Source: Moniliophthora roreri (lineage: Eukaryota; Basidiomycota; Agaricomycetes; Agaricales; Marasmiaceae). Taken from it: 64,000 bases of DNA. The stretch is taken from assembly GCA_001466705.2 (NCBI GenBank), contig LATX02000250.1, forward strand, positions 144,237 to 208,236. The letters are read 5' to 3'. This document shows, piece by piece, positions 50,101-63,387 of the stretch. The first letter of the stretch is position 1. Each line of letters opens with the position of its first letter. The notes beneath the pieces are model-generated. The model was not told the DNA's origin. It saw only the letters and a program-made list of their open reading frames with translations, and ran no database searches. Made by a program: the position numbers and the translations under genes.

Positions 50101-53100
50101 GGTTCATTCGACGACGCGTCATTGAGACTTCTGTATTGATTGCACAAATATTTGTCTATTCCGCATAGAACTGTATGGACAACAGTGAATACGGACTCAT
50201 TGAAAGCGTACCATATGGATGAAAATCGTCTACAGGTGCGGGTACGGTCATTATAAAACCGTATCCATCGTCACCGCATGCATAGTGACTGTGAACGAGC
50301 CTATCCTGAATTCAGCATGACCATCAACTTTCCCTGCCCAGACGTAGAGGTAAGCTGGAGCCATCCCTTGTTGATCCCCCATCCGTGTCCCAATTTGCTC
50401 TCTAATCTTCATCAAGTCCAAGTCGGATCCGAGTCGCCAATTAGGATCGTGGTCAAATAGTTGGGACATGTAAAGACAGCCTCCACTACCAATAACGCCG
50501 GGAAAAAAGCTGTCCGACATAAACTTCTAGTATCGAGTTCGGCAAGAATGGTGTATGTCGCCAGCGTCCGGGCTCAAGCTCCGATTGGTCAGGTAACATT
50601 CTGGTTCTGACCGGAGCATCAACCTGAGCAAGTGATTCAGGACGGTGGTTGTAGAAGATATTGGCAGAGGGATCATGAATTTGATTAAACTACACGACGT
50701 GAAGAATTTAGGCCTATGATAGCTGAGCTTGTACATGACGAAAAGTGAAGGAAAGGCGGAAAATGGAAGTGGGGTTTAGTGTGCGAGCGCGCGCCGGTAT
50801 AGGTTTATATAGATCATGGAGAGATAACCGCTTTCGTGCCATGCAAAGTCTTAACGACGTGATGCTCTCGAACTCCAACTTGAATGATGAAAGGATAGCG
50901 ACCAATGTGTGATTGGCGTATGTAATGAGCAGGTTCTTGATTATTCAGAATAGCCTCTATGGAGAAAGCACCTTGTATGGAATTTGTTCTGCTTACCCAT
51001 TGAGGAATGTGATGGGATTCAATATTCAATAGCCAGGTCTCATTACAGATCTTAGCTTAATATGATATGAGCCCGCTTGAAGAGTGCTGGATAAAAGATG
51101 TGAGCACAGTGTCATGAGTTCACGGAGGTGGGCTTTAGCATTGAACAAGACCACTCATGACCTTTCACATCGGTAATTCCCAACGGTAACTTCGTAAGAG
51201 GTGAAGATGACGGAAGAGGTGATGGTGGATGCGAAGCGCCCATTCGCGGCAAGACAGATATCCCGATCACTGACTTTGAAGCTGCTTAAACCTGTCATAG
51301 AGGAAATACGAGTCAAAGGTGAGAGTAGCAGACAGAAAAATTTCCCGAGGACCTAGGTTCACGACTACTCAATGTCACGTGTTTGGTCCACAGACCAATG
51401 ACGCAGACGCGTCCGTCAAAGATGCTGAGCACCTTCTTTCGTCCCCATGGTCTCCTACAGCTATTAAAGCCTGACAAGACATCTCTACACTGTAATTTTA
51501 GTTAATTCTTAAGATTTGGGGTTTTCTTCAGGTATGTCTTCTTGTACCTTCAATGGAACCCATCAAGGCTCAGAGAAATTTCATTGCACTAGGAACCCAG
51601 AACGACCATGAAACAGTCCGAAGATGCACGTTGACCTTGGGACCTGATGTCTAGAGCTCTCGATAAGCATACCATCTCCGCTGACATGTCTTGTGCAATG
51701 ACATTGGCGCAAGGTTATACTTTTGGGGGACCAACAAGTTCGAGCAATCGTGGAATGATGACTGGTCAATGATATGGTGCATATTATCTGGCATTAGATT
51801 CTGTATTTCAAGCTCATACCCCTTCGCAGGATCATGGTCATAGGAGAACGCAGCGCAAGTTTTTCCTCGGGTGATAAACTATGAATGCGACGTGTACACA
51901 ATTAAGTGCTATATCGGCTATATCAACGAGTCTGGCAACTGGTGCAGGTCAGAGTGGTCAGCATTATATAGAGTTGTTCCTTCACCGTCAACGACATCGG
52001 ATACTCACATTCGCCTTCCCTCGCGACACAAGCCCCGACCCCTCAACTTACGAACAGTTCATTGCGGACCTTCTTGGACCTAGCAGGCGGCTCCGCCCAT
52101 CTGCATGAAGTATTCATGAAGCTTCCGGATCATAACTTAACGCCGTTATTCTCGCTAGGTGCATCGCTGTCGTTTGGTGAACCACAGAGTAACGGAACTA
52201 TTATCTTCCACTCGTCGGAGAATTTCTCCTGGTAGTCATGCTGCTGTCTCCGGGAAAGCCTTGCTTGTTTTGCGTCATTCGGCTCGATGGGGCGAATGAC
52301 GGTGTCCATTTCTTTTGCGGCATCACTGATCGAGGAAGTCAAATGGAGAAACCGTTGGTCTCGACCTTGCCCTCATCTGTTCACTTCGTTATCATAGCAT
52401 TGATCGAAGCCGGACAACTCGATGCTATAGCACATGTAAGCATTCCTGGACTGTACGGTACGATGTGCTAACTGGAGTTCTCAAGCTTGCATCTTCTATG
52501 CCGTAGCATCTCGCATTGATGCAGCCAATGCCGAACTACATGGCACCTGCCCTTCGGGATTCTGTTGAGCTTCCACTAGCGAGGCGTTTCTGGAGAGTGT
52601 GCTGATGCTGCTTTGCCATTGTATGTCTTCACTTGGCATTCACCTTACTGGTAGTCAGATTTCCTGATACAGATCACACGGCGACACTGACAGTACTTAC
52701 AAGCGAGTGTATTCTCCTTTTCTTGTATGAACGATCGTGAAGCTCGTTAATGATATTAGCAGGTACAGAGCTTGTATGGGTGTTCTTCATATTGTCAGTA
52801 TCTCTTTATCTTGAAGATGAAATCATGTATATAGGCAACATGTTCTATCCTTTGGTATTCTGTGTTAAGATCGTCATCCAAACGCCCGCTACGACCGGCA
52901 GAATCATGATGGTTGCGAGCTGGAACAGTCACAACCTGGATTTGCGCATAAGGATATAGCCCTATTTTTCCGTTTGAACGAATGCGCTAACCCTTTTATC
53001 TTTATATGTGGTCTTGGCTCTAACACCGCATGCCGAACGGATACGTAGTCTTGCAAAGACGCTCGCAAGCAACTTTGGGACTGTGACCGTTGTGCGTTAA

Positions 53101-53121
53101 CTATAGAAACGTACTTTTTGG
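44123..53121. other. Gene-poor region with relics
   Basis: No intact gene recognised over 9 kb. A fragment at 47670-47828 resembles the beta-propeller part of agaricomycete F-box proteins. Downstream of it, short frames with good splice signals (for example around 46590-46740 and 47000-47260, minus) look coding-like but could not be joined. Frames at 48547-48960, 50251-50520 and 50814-51029 (all minus) and 51881-52108 (plus) are unidentified. Confidence 0.45.
47670..47828 (-). pseudogene. Fragment of an F-box/propeller-like protein
   Basis: The frame reads GEILPAWACSIQLVVPGSW then MILTMSGHFELFSRLDDLTKL and ends at a GTAAGT donor (first intron base 47669). This resembles the 'LVPGGRWLLT..WDLDDL' strand found in the C-terminal propeller of many agaricomycete F-box proteins. 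I could not find an F-box upstream or a full propeller downstream, so it is treated as a relic. The match is from memory of the family pattern and is weak. Confidence 0.3.
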
Positions 53122-53960
53122 TTGACTAAAGTCACCCCAAAGCGAACTTTGTCCACTAAACCCGCTATTCTCATCGTCGGTATCAATTTCAATTCCTGCA
53201 TTCGAATTCTGACAAGTTTATCAACAATAGGTTGGTGCTGGGCCATCCGGTACGCATTCATCTGCCCATCCAACTTTTCATTCCATAGCGAATCGGTTCC
53301 CTGTCATAGGTCTAGCCTTAGTCCTTCTGCTCCTCTGAAATGGCCGGCGTACCTGTTTGGATTATAGACAAGCGCAGCAACTTCGAAGTTGGTCACAAGG
53401 GCTTATCTCCTCTAAACCTCTTGGAGTCCTACACTTCCGAATGGTCACCTGTTATCGCTGCGATGCTCGAGATTACCACAACACTTATGTGCAGAGTTGT
53501 TTTCCGTTACTGACTCGGAAAATGGAGAACGCTGGACAAGATGGTTCGAAACAAGACAGCTTGGTATTACATACCGCAAAAGTGCTATTTATCGTAAATG
53601 AGAGGTATCCAGGCCGCCACGGAAGCAAGGACGAGCTACTTGCGGATCCATGTAGGATCTGGGTTGGATGTGCCGTTCATGCGGATGATCGGGTGCCTGA
53701 GACTCCTGGAATGAGAAGGCAAGCATCTTTGAGGTATTCGATGCTAGTGTTCAGGACTCGCTTGAGATCACGGCCAAGTATCCGAAGAATCTCGTCAAGA
53801 GTATCTTGGTTTTATCCCAGGCCCAGGTTCTTTTATTCGGTGATAAAGCTATTATGCCGGATTGCGCCTTCGTCGATGATGATGGTCATGCGTACAAGAA
53901 TTTCAAAGTTCAACCCAGGGATAACGTGTAGGTATACATTGGTAAGTATGTAGGATAGTA
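53122..53960 (+). pseudogene. Decayed FAD-dependent monooxygenase (phenol hydroxylase-like)
   Basis: Pieces of one protein follow in order. TKPAILI at 53155-53175 and VGAGPSG on a small exon (53231-53249) with LALVLLLL from 53310 rebuild the FAD-binding Rossmann motif across two introns. A TGA at 53336-53338 and a +1 shift break it before VPVWIIDK (53349 on). The frame then jumps straight to GLSPLNLLESYTSE..PVIAAMLEITTTLM, normally hundreds of residues later, so the substrate-binding middle is deleted. A further stop at 53511 and frame changes follow; NERYPG, KDELLADP, DDRVPETPG and then FEVFDASV, YPKNLVKSILVLSQAQV and PDCAFVDDDGHAYKNF are the C-terminal thioredoxin-like domain. The expected start codon is TTG. 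Such enzymes hydroxylate phenolic compounds in the cytosol; this copy cannot. Confidence 0.8.
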
Positions 53961-55104
53961 AGCAATCACCTAGCGTCTATTCACAACCTTCCAGTCACCT
54001 CTAGGAACCACTTTCTTCAGCAAACTGAGGGCCGGTGCGTGGTTACCTCACACCAGACGCATTTTTTCGCTTAAAGATGCCAACAAGAGCTGGATAACAA
54101 GATAATGCTCGCGTGGTCCTGGTGGAGCGGGAGATACTGTTACAAGACAATGGAAAAATCGACATTAGGCGACGCACTCTTTGTTTAAGCCGAGCCAAAT
54201 CAGCGGCCCGGACCTCCATATGCCAGAAACTAGAAGACAAAAGTCAGGTTTAGAATTATCAGGGAGTAGTTTAGCAGGGTACGTACCATTGTGGACAGTT
54301 GCATGTATTTTAAAATGATTGTTCCTCGGGAATCTAGGGTGAAAATGATCATCAACCAGATATCACCTCTCGAAGGCACAGGAGTTAGTTTCTGGACGAT
54401 GGAGGATTGAAGGTTGTGTGTCAAGGATAACAGTTCTGGACGCCAGCTATATGTCCAGATACTGAAGATAAACGTTGATGTTTTGGGCGGTGATCCCGCG
54501 CACCGACTCGATTTCGCTTGAGCGTTTCACGGTGTGGAGTAATGGCCATCAGCAGAAGGAGGATGTGGTGATGGAGCGGTAGATCTTCAACTTCCTTCGA
54601 CGATGCATCTTTGCGTAGTGTAGGGAGATGAGCATAAGCTGTGAAAATCCTGATGTTAGCGAGAGCAGGGTGAACTACATGATGACTTACAATGATCTAC
54701 CACCCGATATCAACGTTTGCGGTATCCAAATTGCATCTTCTTAGCGTCGTCAGCGTCACCGGGCCCGCCACCGCCGAAACTTGAAAGTCAGATAATTGTC
54801 AACGTGCGACAGCGTAACGGAAGAGATATCCCGCTTGCTTTGCGTGCATGGAGTGGAGCCTTGGTATATTTATAGTTGTAGTTGAGAAAACAAGGAACGT
54901 GGTGTTGAAAACCTCCGAGCGAAGAACGTCTTGTAAGATATGGCAGATGCAATAATAAGATGTTACCCGTGCGCAGTCACAGGGGACAGAGTGGAAGAGA
55001 GGAAGAATGGGACGAGTGGCGATTTCAAGCACCCGGCTAAGAGCGGTAAGGTTAATGAAGAGCGCTGATGTCGGTAGTTCCTGGCGTAGCATGCCTATGA
55101 AGAG
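53961..55104. other. Stretch without a recognisable gene
   Basis: Short frames on the minus strand (54043-54240, 54799-55092) may be further pieces of the decayed F-box-like sequence that follows. Nothing else seen. Confidence 0.4.
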
Positions 55105-55594
55105 AATGGACGAGATTAGTCGCTGACTGAAACAGATTCAGTGAAGGCGTACGTATATCTACCATGTCTATCCATTCCAGATAGTCGTAATCCAAGTCTT
55201 CTGGTACCATGAACTCCACCCGAATTCGAAAGATGGGCTGATCAACGATGGGGTTCGATATTAACAGCTGCGAGAATGATCGGAGGATGAAGAACAGTCT
55301 GAAGGGTAGTTCCAATAGTCAAAGGGTAGCATCCATGGTCCTTCTTGGGGCACAACAAAGAGGTTTATGGCCCTTTCCATGCCCTAAAAATGAATTTGGC
55401 AGTCGATGATTGCAGGCGACGTACTGGAAGGAATGACTCAAAGTATTGGATATAGTTTTCCCCAGTACTATGGAGTTTAAATCCAGGATTTCGAGGTTAT
55501 TATGGAGGGTTCGAGGTAGACGTGGGCCAACATTGAGCCAGCAAAGCTCGACGTTGAAGGCGGCTAGGACAAACACGTTTGGACCATGGATCAT
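55105..55594 (-). pseudogene. F-box/LRR-type C-terminal fragment
   Basis: Two frames separated by a stop near 55317 carry NLEILDLNSIVL, MDATLLELPFRLFFILRSFSQ (with the stop removed) and DLDYDYLEWIDMVDI. The last two recall the end of agaricomycete F-box proteins, where a 'W..lD..L..p.F..L..v' block precedes an acidic W-x-x-M segment. No F-box was found upstream. Read as a relic; it could also be a poorly resolved real gene. Confidence 0.33.
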
Positions 55595-58500
55595 GGACCG
55601 GTCAGCAGACTTTTTGCCTGCCTGACTCGGGCCGGTCGGTGAGGAACCGGACTAGTGGTCTGGACATTGGACATTGACGAGCTACTTTTTTTCTTTACCA
55701 TCATGTTCTCCAACTCTGCCGTCGTCAGCATTGGACGGAGACAATGATATGACAGTATTTGACCATTTGGAATATCTCAGGCCGTCAGGTACGACGTATG
55801 TTTCTCATTTGTTGAAACCAAAGTCATTACCGACGGTTTTTTCTTCCGTTGTAGGTGCTTCGAATTGCCCCATTTCCCTACAAGGAAGAAGCACAACATC
55901 CAAAGACATACCAGAAGACTTCTATAATATTCATCAATTATGCTGCCGATCCTTGAATGTCCATCACAAGGCGAACGATGCGGCTATGGAGACGATATGC
56001 GAGAATAGTTACTTAGCATCCAGAGAGTAATGCCATGCAAGTTATGCGCCTTGCTTCGCTCTCAAGAGCTGACAAATCTACTTACAGTGCTTGCTGGACC
56101 CGAAGCTTTGCTATCCGGCTTCGTCCCAATACCGTCGCTACTGGCAATGGTTCAACATCATGTGTCACTCGCGTTCTCCCTAAAGGTGTACGGATGACAA
56201 AGATGATACTAGGTGGTGTGCAGGAGTAGATTGAGTCGCTCGAGGGTTCACTACTGGTATGTTGCCTATCTTTTTTGCCATCCATTCTGATACTGATACT
56301 TGACCTATCTTCGCATGCACAGAGTATTTACGCTATGATTTTTGCTCCTGAGGAACTGCCAAGAAATTCCTTTCCCGCTCTCCTCAACGATAACCTACAT
56401 CACACTGTCTCTCGCTTCTCGTCTAACCGAAATTCAACCCGAAATCTTGCGACTGCGCACATGCTACACGGTATACATTCTCGCTCAGTCTCTTTCATGC
56501 TGGTCACTCCAGATGGATGATATATGAAGATGGGAGCATGGAATGTAGGCTCTGCATCGAACCAGGCCTTCGGCAGGAGATGGAGATGTGGTATGAGAGC
56601 CCGGTTTGGCGTGTGGACCAACCGTCTGTGTTTGGTAGTGGGCAGTAGAGTGTATGGTTAGGAAGATGTCAAACGCCGGGAGATGTGCAATTTCATAGTT
56701 GTTAGGCCTTTGGGGGTGGTCTCGTGGCGGATGTCGTCGATTCTCTCGGGCGTTGATTACTAAAGAACGTTACCGTGGTTGGATTAGCCTTCGCGCTTAA
56801 GGCCTCGATACAGTATCGAACATATAGCACTCTCAAGCCTCGACCTCATGACTTCGTACCAGCCTCTATTGTTCCATTGGCTCACGTAGTGCTCATCTTT
56901 ATCGGAAATCGCTCCCCGATAAGCTCAATTCGTATCCGAAGTTGATCATATGCTCTGCATACCCCGGAACATGTTTCTGTAGTCGGATTGGTTGCCTGGG
57001 TCCATTGCAACAATAGAAACGACTACAACTCGGAAAGTGTGCGTCTCGATTCCGGATAAGTATAACAAAATGTGAGGTGTAACCTCGAATGTTATCACGA
57101 GCGCAACAGCTGGCATTGTAAATATGAGATAACTAGACGGCGAGAGCAGTCAAGTGGTCCTCACAATGACTGCCGAGGGAGAGAAGCACTGGTAGGATCA
57201 CAGTTCCCCAGCGTCTCCCCATACTGTGAAGCAACGCCATAGCTAAGAACACGTATCGGACTCTCGGAGGACATGAAATGATGTTGGTAAAAGTCACACC
57301 TTACCAGGGTAGCATCCGAAACCGCACTACCCAGACTACCTGAGTATTGAGAAGTACAAGAGACAGTAACATCCATACCTGGAGGTAATTTACAGATAGA
57401 ACTGAACGTAGAAGAGCCGCCCAGTATTCTGAGTCCCCGACTGGCAGCTACAATTAAAAATAGACAATACCATGGTCTATACCAAGTCGGGATATCGGCG
57501 CTAACACAAAATGCGATGTCGAACGATGAAAGAATAAAGAAATGACAAGGAAGCTTAGACATGATCCAGAGATTCTCGATCTATTAGACAGAATGTGCGT
57601 GCAGAGGCCGAATAATGCAGTATACACCCCTGAATCACAGAAACGTTTGGCCTGTCTTCTTTAGACAAGTTAAGGCACGAACCATAACAGCAAAATCAAA
57701 CCTGCAAATTACTGAGTTTATGCAGAACGGTACAATTGTGCACTTACGGTAGTGAGTGTGCTTTGCGCAAGCCTCCGGGCATTAGGGTCCAAAGCCATCG
57801 GAGAAGTGGAATTTCTGAGCGATATGTTCGCCTCCTAACTGTTTGGAACCTTGACAGAATGATGCATTGGAATGAAATTATGGTTCCTGACGGCGTTACT
57901 GACAAATAAAAAGATCTCCAATGTTCGAACTGAGGTCAAAAGATCAGCAATCTTAGAATCTTAGATAGAGCGCTGTAAACCATGGGACTTACGATCTGTA
58001 TCGTTTTGAAAGGAAAGATGGTTGATGTATATGAGTAACGCCGCTGTCATTTTGTGAGACAGCGGTCTTGGAAGCAGGAAGCCAAAGCTGCTGATAACAT
58101 TCGGATAAATGTCTGCTGCTATAGTACAAGTTTGACAAGAACACAGTCTGGGATGCAAGGTTCGTGAGGTTTAGAATTTAGACAATCATTCAATGCTATA
58201 AATATAGTCAGTACTCTGGAAATCTTCGATAACTATCCCGATCTCAAACGAAGAAGGAAACTTTTCGGCTCTTGGGATTGACAGCGAGCACGCAGTCAAC
58301 GTATGCTAATCGGGTTAGTACTCGAGACGACCGCGGATATCCAATGATCAAACGCTTTCCTTCCTAGTTCAATAAGATTCTTCTATCGAAGCAAAACGCC
58401 AATGGCGCGTGGACAAGAGGGTGGCAGAGCATAGGCTGGACCTTCCTCGTGGGTAGCGTGATATAGGGTTTTCTGGGAGAGTATTATCTGTTGGTCAGAA

Positions 58501-60740
58501 CAAACCACGGGAAACGATGGGCGTGACGTACCTGTTCAAGTTCAACTCTGTTGAAACTCTATCCGATTCAAACCCTGATCATTTTAGTTCCTCGAAATAA
58601 ACAGGGCATGAATTCATGTCGAAAGGTAAGTATGACCAGCTTCGAATAGGAGTGAGGCATCCTGGCATCAATATTTTGACGTCCTCATGTTTTAGGAGGG
58701 TTGCGGAGGTACTGAGTATGATATTAGATGGTTAGGAAGCAAGAACACCACATAGGAATCTCCTTATTCTTCCTGGTGAATGCGTTCTGTATCACCATTG
58801 GAAGGAAACAAATACCCCCGGACCCCAGAAGATGACGTACTGCTGCCTTTCTGGTCAAAAACGGAATTCCCCGTAGCCTTTGATGTATCAGGCTGCCTAA
58901 TAATGCTAGTTTCCATCCTAATAGCGAGATCCTGGAGACCTTGCAGTACTGAGCGGCGGTAAAACGATTGAAGATTGTGATCATGACGGTACGAGAAAAC
59001 CGGGTCACATGTGACTGTTCCGTGCCGAGCGCTCTTTCTCCACAACTCGCACAATCTTTTCTGTCTGGTCCATGCCTCTTGTCTTTTTGGCGAACGTTTG
59101 GGAACCATTTTGGAAGGAAGCAGGGAATTTTGTGCCATAGGTGCGTGGCTCATTTATGCCCATCATATAATCATTAATATCCATTATAACCCAAGGGAAT
59201 TCTTGCGGCAACTCAAGCGCGGCTCTTTTCGAACCGGAAAATGTACATTTTATTGGCCACCGTCAAACCTCCAAGACTCAAACTCGAAGCCTGAAGGATC
59301 AACCTCGTTGACGAGGAAACCAGGGCGATGATGACGCGCCATCATTGTCATATCCAATGCCAATGACCTTCCATGATGTTCCACGACTTTCGACATCGTT
59401 TCTGCCCAAGGTGTTGAAGCGAGTGGCGTAGAAACGTCAGTGCGACCAACACAAGTTCTCCTGGCACCCAGTCATACAAAGGCCGTATAACACCTCAGTA
59501 ACGTCTTCGTTTCGTACAATGGTCCGTACCCTTGACTCGTAATCGGCTTTATGTACTCAGTGGCTTCTCTACTGCACAGACGACCATCCGATCGCCCACA
59601 TGTCGCCATCCATCCGATTTCACTGTTGACGTTTCGTCTAATACAAGAATCACTATTCTCACCTCGAGGGACCGCCTGGAACCAGAATGTTGGAGAATGA
59701 ATTAACGGGTCAGGAGCAGGAGGGGCATCAACTGGTCGTCTGGCTTAGTATCTGAACAGGAAATGGAATACCTACGACGAAGCACTGTTCTCTCCCATTC
59801 ACCGCTATGACATTGCTCAGAGTCACGTGTCAGCTGCTCAGGACACCAGCACCGTCTATTGTACACCACGCCCCAACGTTTTGGCCAAAATGCATTATCG
59901 ACGGGCTCCATACACTCTATGAAACCAACATCGGGGCCCCAGCTGGCTGGTTTAATCCTGTGTGGCCTCTCGCTGGCTGCCGATCCTTCAGAGGTCGTCA
60001 AACGCTCGCGTCAATACCGCTCAGCAAGCTGGGAACCTGCGGAGAAACGGTTTAGGGAGCTGGTTCGTGAGGCCGTTGGGCTACTTTTGGTGTGGTTTAG
60101 AAGGATGTTTGACGACGAAGAGTTTGAGAGGATCACCTCAAGTGCCGCGTACTGTATAGGCCTTCTCCGACCCCCGTGTCTAACGACTGTCATCTATAGC
60201 TCCATTTCTCACCATGTCAATCTTCGCGTGTAGTAGCATTGCAATCGTTCGAGTCACTAAAGTTGGAAACTCTGTCATACATCTCTGGCGACCACATCAG
60301 ACAATTCAGACATACAGACACACTTCTGCTATGACGTGGCACTCGCGAGTGCATATAACGGCGGAGGACTGGCGATTTTGGGAGCGGACAATCTGGTGAT
60401 TGTTGAGGTGTTTCAGCGTGAGCTACCCTTTTCGGTGGAGGCTCTTACTAATTCGCTATCCCAGTGCCGTGGTTCCCAGTGAATTTCTTTGACCCTTCAT
60501 CTTAACTATGTTCGGTGTACCGGGACTTGAACGTCGGTAGTTGTTAGACTTATGTGTGAGCGTCTATGACCTGCATATTCTTCAGATTCGGAATAGCTTT
60601 GTGAATATATCAGGATGTAGTAAGTAAAGGCCTTGTAGGGAGAGATGGACATATTGATTGACTGTGAGTATTTATTATTTTGCCGGCTATGGGAGCTATT
60701 GTAACATACCAATCCATTGCGTTCTTGTGTAACTCTTTGT
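55595..60740. other. Stretch without a recognisable gene
   Basis: Frames of interest but unidentified: 57161-57562 (minus, 133 codons, hydrophobic start), 58764-59153 (minus, 129 codons) and 59859-60233 (plus, 124 codons, with a well-composed charged stretch EPAEKRFRELVREAV). None shows a domain I know. A tRNA-like T-arm near 60515-60540 was examined and rejected. Confidence 0.45.
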
Positions 60741-63387
60741 TCATGTCACCAGGACATGGACCTCCTCGGTTAGGAATCCCGCTATTGGAGAAGGTCTGAT
60801 AGGTAGTCCAAAGCGGGTGGTGAAGGCCACAGCATCGGTGCGATTTTCTATCTCAAGGTAGGTTCGATATTCACAAATGACAAGAGATTCCTCGTCTGAT
60901 TGTGATAGAACACCACTGTCGCTAATAACAGAGATATGTACGGCAGCACAGGGTTTACTGCGATGCTTGTCGGGGAGGCCATCAATGAGTAGGATTGCAT
61001 TAAATTGAATTTCGCCATCCAATGCACCTTGACAACCGGCCAGACGATAGTGAGTCTGCATTGGTGGGTTGTAGATCGAAATCCCTCCCTCAAGGAGCTC
61101 GACCGGTGCAAAAGACAAGATGTCGAACTCAGTTAAGAGGCCTTCCGCAGTGCAAAGAGCGTCCACGTCATATGGCCACGGTCGGTCAGTGGATGTTAGG
61201 GAGTGTGGTGCCCATCGAAAGCCAGGCTCCGTTAGCTTTTGGTCGTTAGTAAACAGCAATGTCTTTGGGATTCCCTGCACCTCGAGAAGCAAAGCTTTCA
61301 TACGGTCCTTTCCCGCATCGTATGCAAGAAGATGGGCAGGGTCTACGCCTAAGAACACTGCAATTGCAACAGTCTCATCCTCGGACTTGCTTGTAGTACG
61401 CCCTGCAAGCTCACCCATCGCAGTTCCGAGTAAATCAGTAGGATCAGAATGTACCAGGCGGTTTGCAAAGATTCCTGGGGTGAGGAGAAAGCTAAGCGAT
61501 CGTTGTCCCGCACTTATCTGGAAGGCATCTCTGTCCTGGAGGTCTTCTACTGCGACAACTCCATCGAAAAACACGAAATGAAGCCTGCGAGCTAGTATCC
61601 CTTCCTGAAGGGTCCAAACGCGCGACATCCATGATGAAGTCGCTATACGCAGTAAATTCTCCTCCAATGGTGCATTGACCGAGCACTGAGCAATGATACT
61701 AGCGTCTATAACTAGCACCGCTTCCGCCTGCTGATATGTCTGAGCCATTAGAATAATTGCACGTTTTCGTGCTGCCCGCTCGGCTGGAACGCAAAGCGAA
61801 TCTATCCAGAAAGCGCCTTCGCTATCCGGAAGCAGGTGCTGCACAAGCTTGATCAACCGATCCATCTGACAGGAGGGGAGGCCGTCCTCCGACGTGCTTC
61901 CCAGTCCATCGGCCCAGACGTGAGAAATGGCAATATATGGACCGTCTGAGCTAAGGCGAACTGTAACAGGTCCACGATGCGGTTCAGCCACAATTATTGG
62001 GATGTTTCCATGCTCGAGTGAATGAAGGATGTGGTCCATAGGTGGCCTGATAAATGTGCATTGGCAACTTCCAGTTACATGACGTGTACGGTATGTGGCG
62101 GTATCAATACAAGCAACGGCACAATGGTCTTCTCGGCAGTGTTGATGTTCATCTGGCACGTTGCGGATGAATGGCTGGTGTGCCCGAGTATATGCAAGAA
62201 GGCACAGACTACCACCATGGATCCTCGAGAAGATGGTTGGACACCAGCCGTCAGCTTGCATCATCTGACGGTAGAGTACAGCAACAGTCCATTGATGACT
62301 CCAGGTCCCGAACAGCCGCTCCTGCTGTACATCGGTGATTGGAACCAAGCCTCTGATTACTCCCATTGCCATGCCCTTGACGGCATCACAAATCGTTGCA
62401 AGAACACAAAGGATGTTTGCAACTTCTCTATCTGAGCACCCAGCACGGCTGAGGTGCCCAGAGGCATATCTCGTGTGGATATCGTGCTCGTCGTCGAGAG
62501 CATCGAGAACATCTGTTATAACCCGTTCAACCCGCGCAACCCATCTTCCACCCGCGATTGAATTGTGCCTGCAAGCCGTGTCAAGCCTGCGACGCCAGTC
62601 CAGGACAAGTGCTGACACGTTTCTGCTGTTCAGCACAAAAGAGCCATCTGGCCTGAGGAAAAGAAGGTAGGTTGACGGTATCTTGATTTCCATGATTGCC
62701 TCAAGGAGACCAAAGGTCATAGCGGCTTGCCAAAGTGCCGCGTCATCGCCTCGAGAGCCTCCGGACATGTATCGAAGATTCATATAGCCGCTGACGGAGA
62801 GGCAAAGGGAGTACCCATCGTGCTGGCCACCAAGCCAGGTCATGTCCGGAAAATTAACGAACTGGGATGATGGTCCACGGATGTGTAAGTCTGGCTGCTC
62901 GAAGTCGATCTCTGTGGGAGGGATCATCGCTGGTTCAGGGAGAGAAGTGAGGTCAGACCTAAACATAAATACTGAAGCACTTACGACGTGGATCCAAGTC
63001 CTCATAAGTATAACTTATGCTGTCCTCTTGCCATTGACCTGGATCTAGGCGAGAAAGCACGGATTTGGAAGGATAGACTCGATAGAGCATCTCCTTTACG
63101 AAGTGGTGCAAGAACTCGTCTCCAAACTCAGACATGGAGTATGGAGGAATAACGTGTATGGGTTGGCTCGTCCGTGCGTTGACTGTTGCTTCGAACCTCT
63201 GCAGGTTCGTTATCCTAGATGCAGCGTGATTCCGTAGGAAAAGCATCACTGGATCTGCCTGCGAGGATACGGCGGTACCTGTTCCCCTACGAGAGTAGAA
63301 GTATTTCCATGTGAGATCTACGAGGATCTCAAGGCAAAGATTTGGATGTGAGAGCGAATGGGGGCCGAACTGAGTGAAATGGTCCAT
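60741..63387 (-). CDS. HET-domain protein (heterokaryon incompatibility type)
   Basis: Predicted 863 residues from two exons, 63387-62985 and 62929-60741, joined by one 55-nt GT-AG intron with a CTGAC branch point. Ahead of the HET domain lies the agaricomycete Cys/His module: HQHC, HC, VAC at 396-408 and CQC at 423-425, then IPIIV. The HET domain follows: YIAISHVWADGLG (466-478), FWIDSLCVP (508-516), VLVIDAS (539-545) and SRVWTLQEG (570-578). In filamentous fungi HET proteins trigger cell death or growth arrest after fusion of unlike mycelia; many copies also serve unknown roles. There is no NACHT or repeat domain, and the last ~290 residues are not assigned. The frame is intact. The start was chosen as the first ATG of exon 1; further 5' exons cannot be ruled out. 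Confidence 0.91.

Noticed and set aside
53357..53953. 198-codon plus-strand frame taken as a single gene
   Set aside because: Only its middle part is the true frame of the decayed monooxygenase; both ends are out of frame with the family motifs, so it is a by-product of the pseudogene.
60515..60540. tRNA-like T-arm (CGTTCAAGTCCCGG on the minus strand)
   Set aside because: The stem does not pair well and no A-box, anticodon arm or acceptor stem can be found upstream at the right distance.
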